Below are positions 62,451 through 64,000 of a DNA stretch of 64,000 bases, in pieces. This DNA comes from Monomorium pharaonis (Eukaryota > Arthropoda > Insecta > Hymenoptera > Formicidae), in NCBI RefSeq assembly GCF_013373865.1, contig NC_050473.1:7079710-7143709 (forward strand), in the 5' to 3' direction. A program made the position numbers and the translations under genes. Numbering within the stretch: the first letter of the stretch is position 1; each line of letters opens with the position of its first letter. Below the pieces are notes generated by a model. That model searched no databases, was not told where the DNA came from, and saw only the letters and a program-made list of their open reading frames with translations.

Positions 62451-64000
62451 AATCCTTGATTCTCATTTTTAAAAGGTTATACACATCCGAGTGAAAGACC
62501 TGATTTTGCAACTTTTTTTTAGGATAAAAAAAACGAAAAGAGATAAAGCAGTCATCGTTTATTTTATTGGAAAGGTCACACTTTTTTCTGTTTGCAAAAT
62601 TAGATCTTTGGTTTAATTATCAATTGAAGTAATGCTCACCTATTTAGATATTTGTGATAGTTCGTAGCTCCTGCGCTACTTCCGTGATTATTCCGGTAGC
62701 CCATGCATATTTATAATTGACTCTATGGTTTTTTATAATTTCCTACACATAGTTTTGGGGGAAAAAATAGAGAAGATTACTTTTCCCTTCATATCATTAG
62801 ATCTCATTGCTACATTTAGCTTTGCGCTATAAAGGAAAATCACGGCACGGCTTAATTTTCAAGAAACTAATTCAATTATATCCGGGGATCTAAGTGTCTT
62901 TGGAACTGGGAAGTAATAGCTCAAATTTTCAAAGAGTTAGTGGCTTAATAAGTTATACATCTTGATATCTAGGTCACGCGAGTATTCCACAGGAACGTAA
63001 TAACTTATTAGATTCTATATTAAAAATATTACAGAGTAATACACATAAAAATTAAAAAATTAGCTATTTTAAATATTACATTTTTTCAGTTTTGTGGAAG
63101 TTCCAACGCTATTAAGAATACGATGAACGAGATCGTTTTCCTCTCATAATATTTGCATAAATTAAAATAAATAATTGAATTAAAAATGCAAGAGATTTTT
63201 TATCTTTCAAGATGCGCGATTTTGTCTTTCTTGCGTCTTCTCTCTCGATGTTTGTTAAGATAAGAGTATTTTGATTGTGATCTTATTGTTAATTTAGCGC
63301 ACGTCTCGACGACATAAAAGGAGTTTCGTATTAGGTGGATTTGCCACGACAGATAGCATCCTGATTTCGGCGTACCAAAAGTGACTTTGAAAAAAAGGTG
63401 AGCGACACGACCATTTATTTAATTACTCGAGTTTCTATTATCAATGAACAACGATAGCGCGCATTGTACTAAGCTGTCCGGATCTATTGGATTGTCTATC
63501 GTTCGGCTAATGGTATCAATTACAACGTGAGAGGCTTTTAATGGACTTCTTTACGTGGAGGTTGGAATTAAATGATTTGAGAAGGTAAGATACTCAAGCT
63601 GCACAATGATTTCGAGACATCACAAAGATGTCGTGTCAGATTAACGGAAATCTTTTGAAAGTACAAAAAATTCAATATGAATTTGTAATAACGAAAACAA
63701 TATTTTAGGTCGAAAAACAGCACATGTTATTTTATTATTTTTTTTAGGTATATATTAAGTGTATATATTATACACAGAAAAGAATATTCTTTGATTTGAG
63801 AATATCTTTATTTTCGAAATGAGAAATATTAACATTAGATTATGTGATATTAAACAGATACAATATTTGCATAATGAGATATGTGTATATATTTTTATAA
63901 AAAAATATTTTTTCATTATTCAATAAGAATTTTCATAATTGAAAGGAAAGAATAATATTGGAAAATAACAATATATATATATCTTAAAATCAAAAATTGG

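Larger units (their letters stand above)
59698..64000. other. Non-coding DNA with microsatellites and a CpG-rich block
   Basis: The segment holds (GT)n at 60010-60032, CT/GA-rich runs at 60066-60098 and 60215-60275, and CpG-rich DNA at about 60370-60610 and 61380-62060. It is AT-rich afterwards. No gene is supported. A tRNA-3'-end-like remnant lies near 62425-62450. Confidence 0.55.

Overview
The window looks like nuclear DNA from an insect, most plausibly a hymenopteran such as an ant. This is inferred from the sharp alternation of AT-rich DNA with GC- and CpG-rich blocks, abundant dinucleotide microsatellites, small TA-flanked inverted-repeat elements, and piggyBac-type transposase genes with short introns. 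It is overwhelmingly non-coding. Almost all long open frames in the GC-rich blocks are composition artefacts.

Layout. From 1 to 7826 the DNA is AT-rich with no supportable gene. A GC-rich exon with strong splice signals lies at 7827-8260 (+). Its 98-codon reading frame ends at a TGA at 8118-8120, but the same frame stays open to the donor site, so it is either a terminal exon, a readthrough case or a frameshifted exon. A weak candidate follow-on exon is at 9216-9296. From 9.3 to 44.6 kb there is intergenic or intronic DNA with microsatellites, CpG-rich blocks, several MITE-like elements (18.7 kb, 25.3 kb, 25.5 kb and 31.2 kb), a Z-DNA-prone stretch (35.36 kb), a G-rich minisatellite (41.6 kb) and a 131-bp foldback (42.08-42.21 kb).

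The core of the window is 44.66-51.16 kb, with two head-to-tail piggyBac-derived transposase genes on the minus strand. Each has a predicted non-coding 5' exon, a short first coding exon for an acidic N-terminus beginning MEFRTADEVRHSLFSS, and a large intronless body exon. The 5' parts of the two genes (about 1.1 kb, 46.71-47.83 and 50.05-51.16 kb) are near copies. Within them 296 bp just upstream of the genes are base-for-base identical, while the two bodies are strongly diverged. The downstream gene (44660-47015) has an intact frame but has lost the second and third catalytic aspartates. The upstream gene (48160-50359) keeps the full DDD set. This duplicated promoter/exon cassette driving one apparently competent and one apparently dead transposase is the most interesting feature here.

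From 51.2 to 64 kb the DNA is again non-coding: a MITE next to the upstream promoter (51.17-51.42 kb), a miRNA-sized foldback (52.2 kb), a decayed tandem duplication (56.94-57.64 kb), two copies of another MITE (58.56 and 59.51 kb), and CpG-rich blocks near 59 and 61.5-62 kb.
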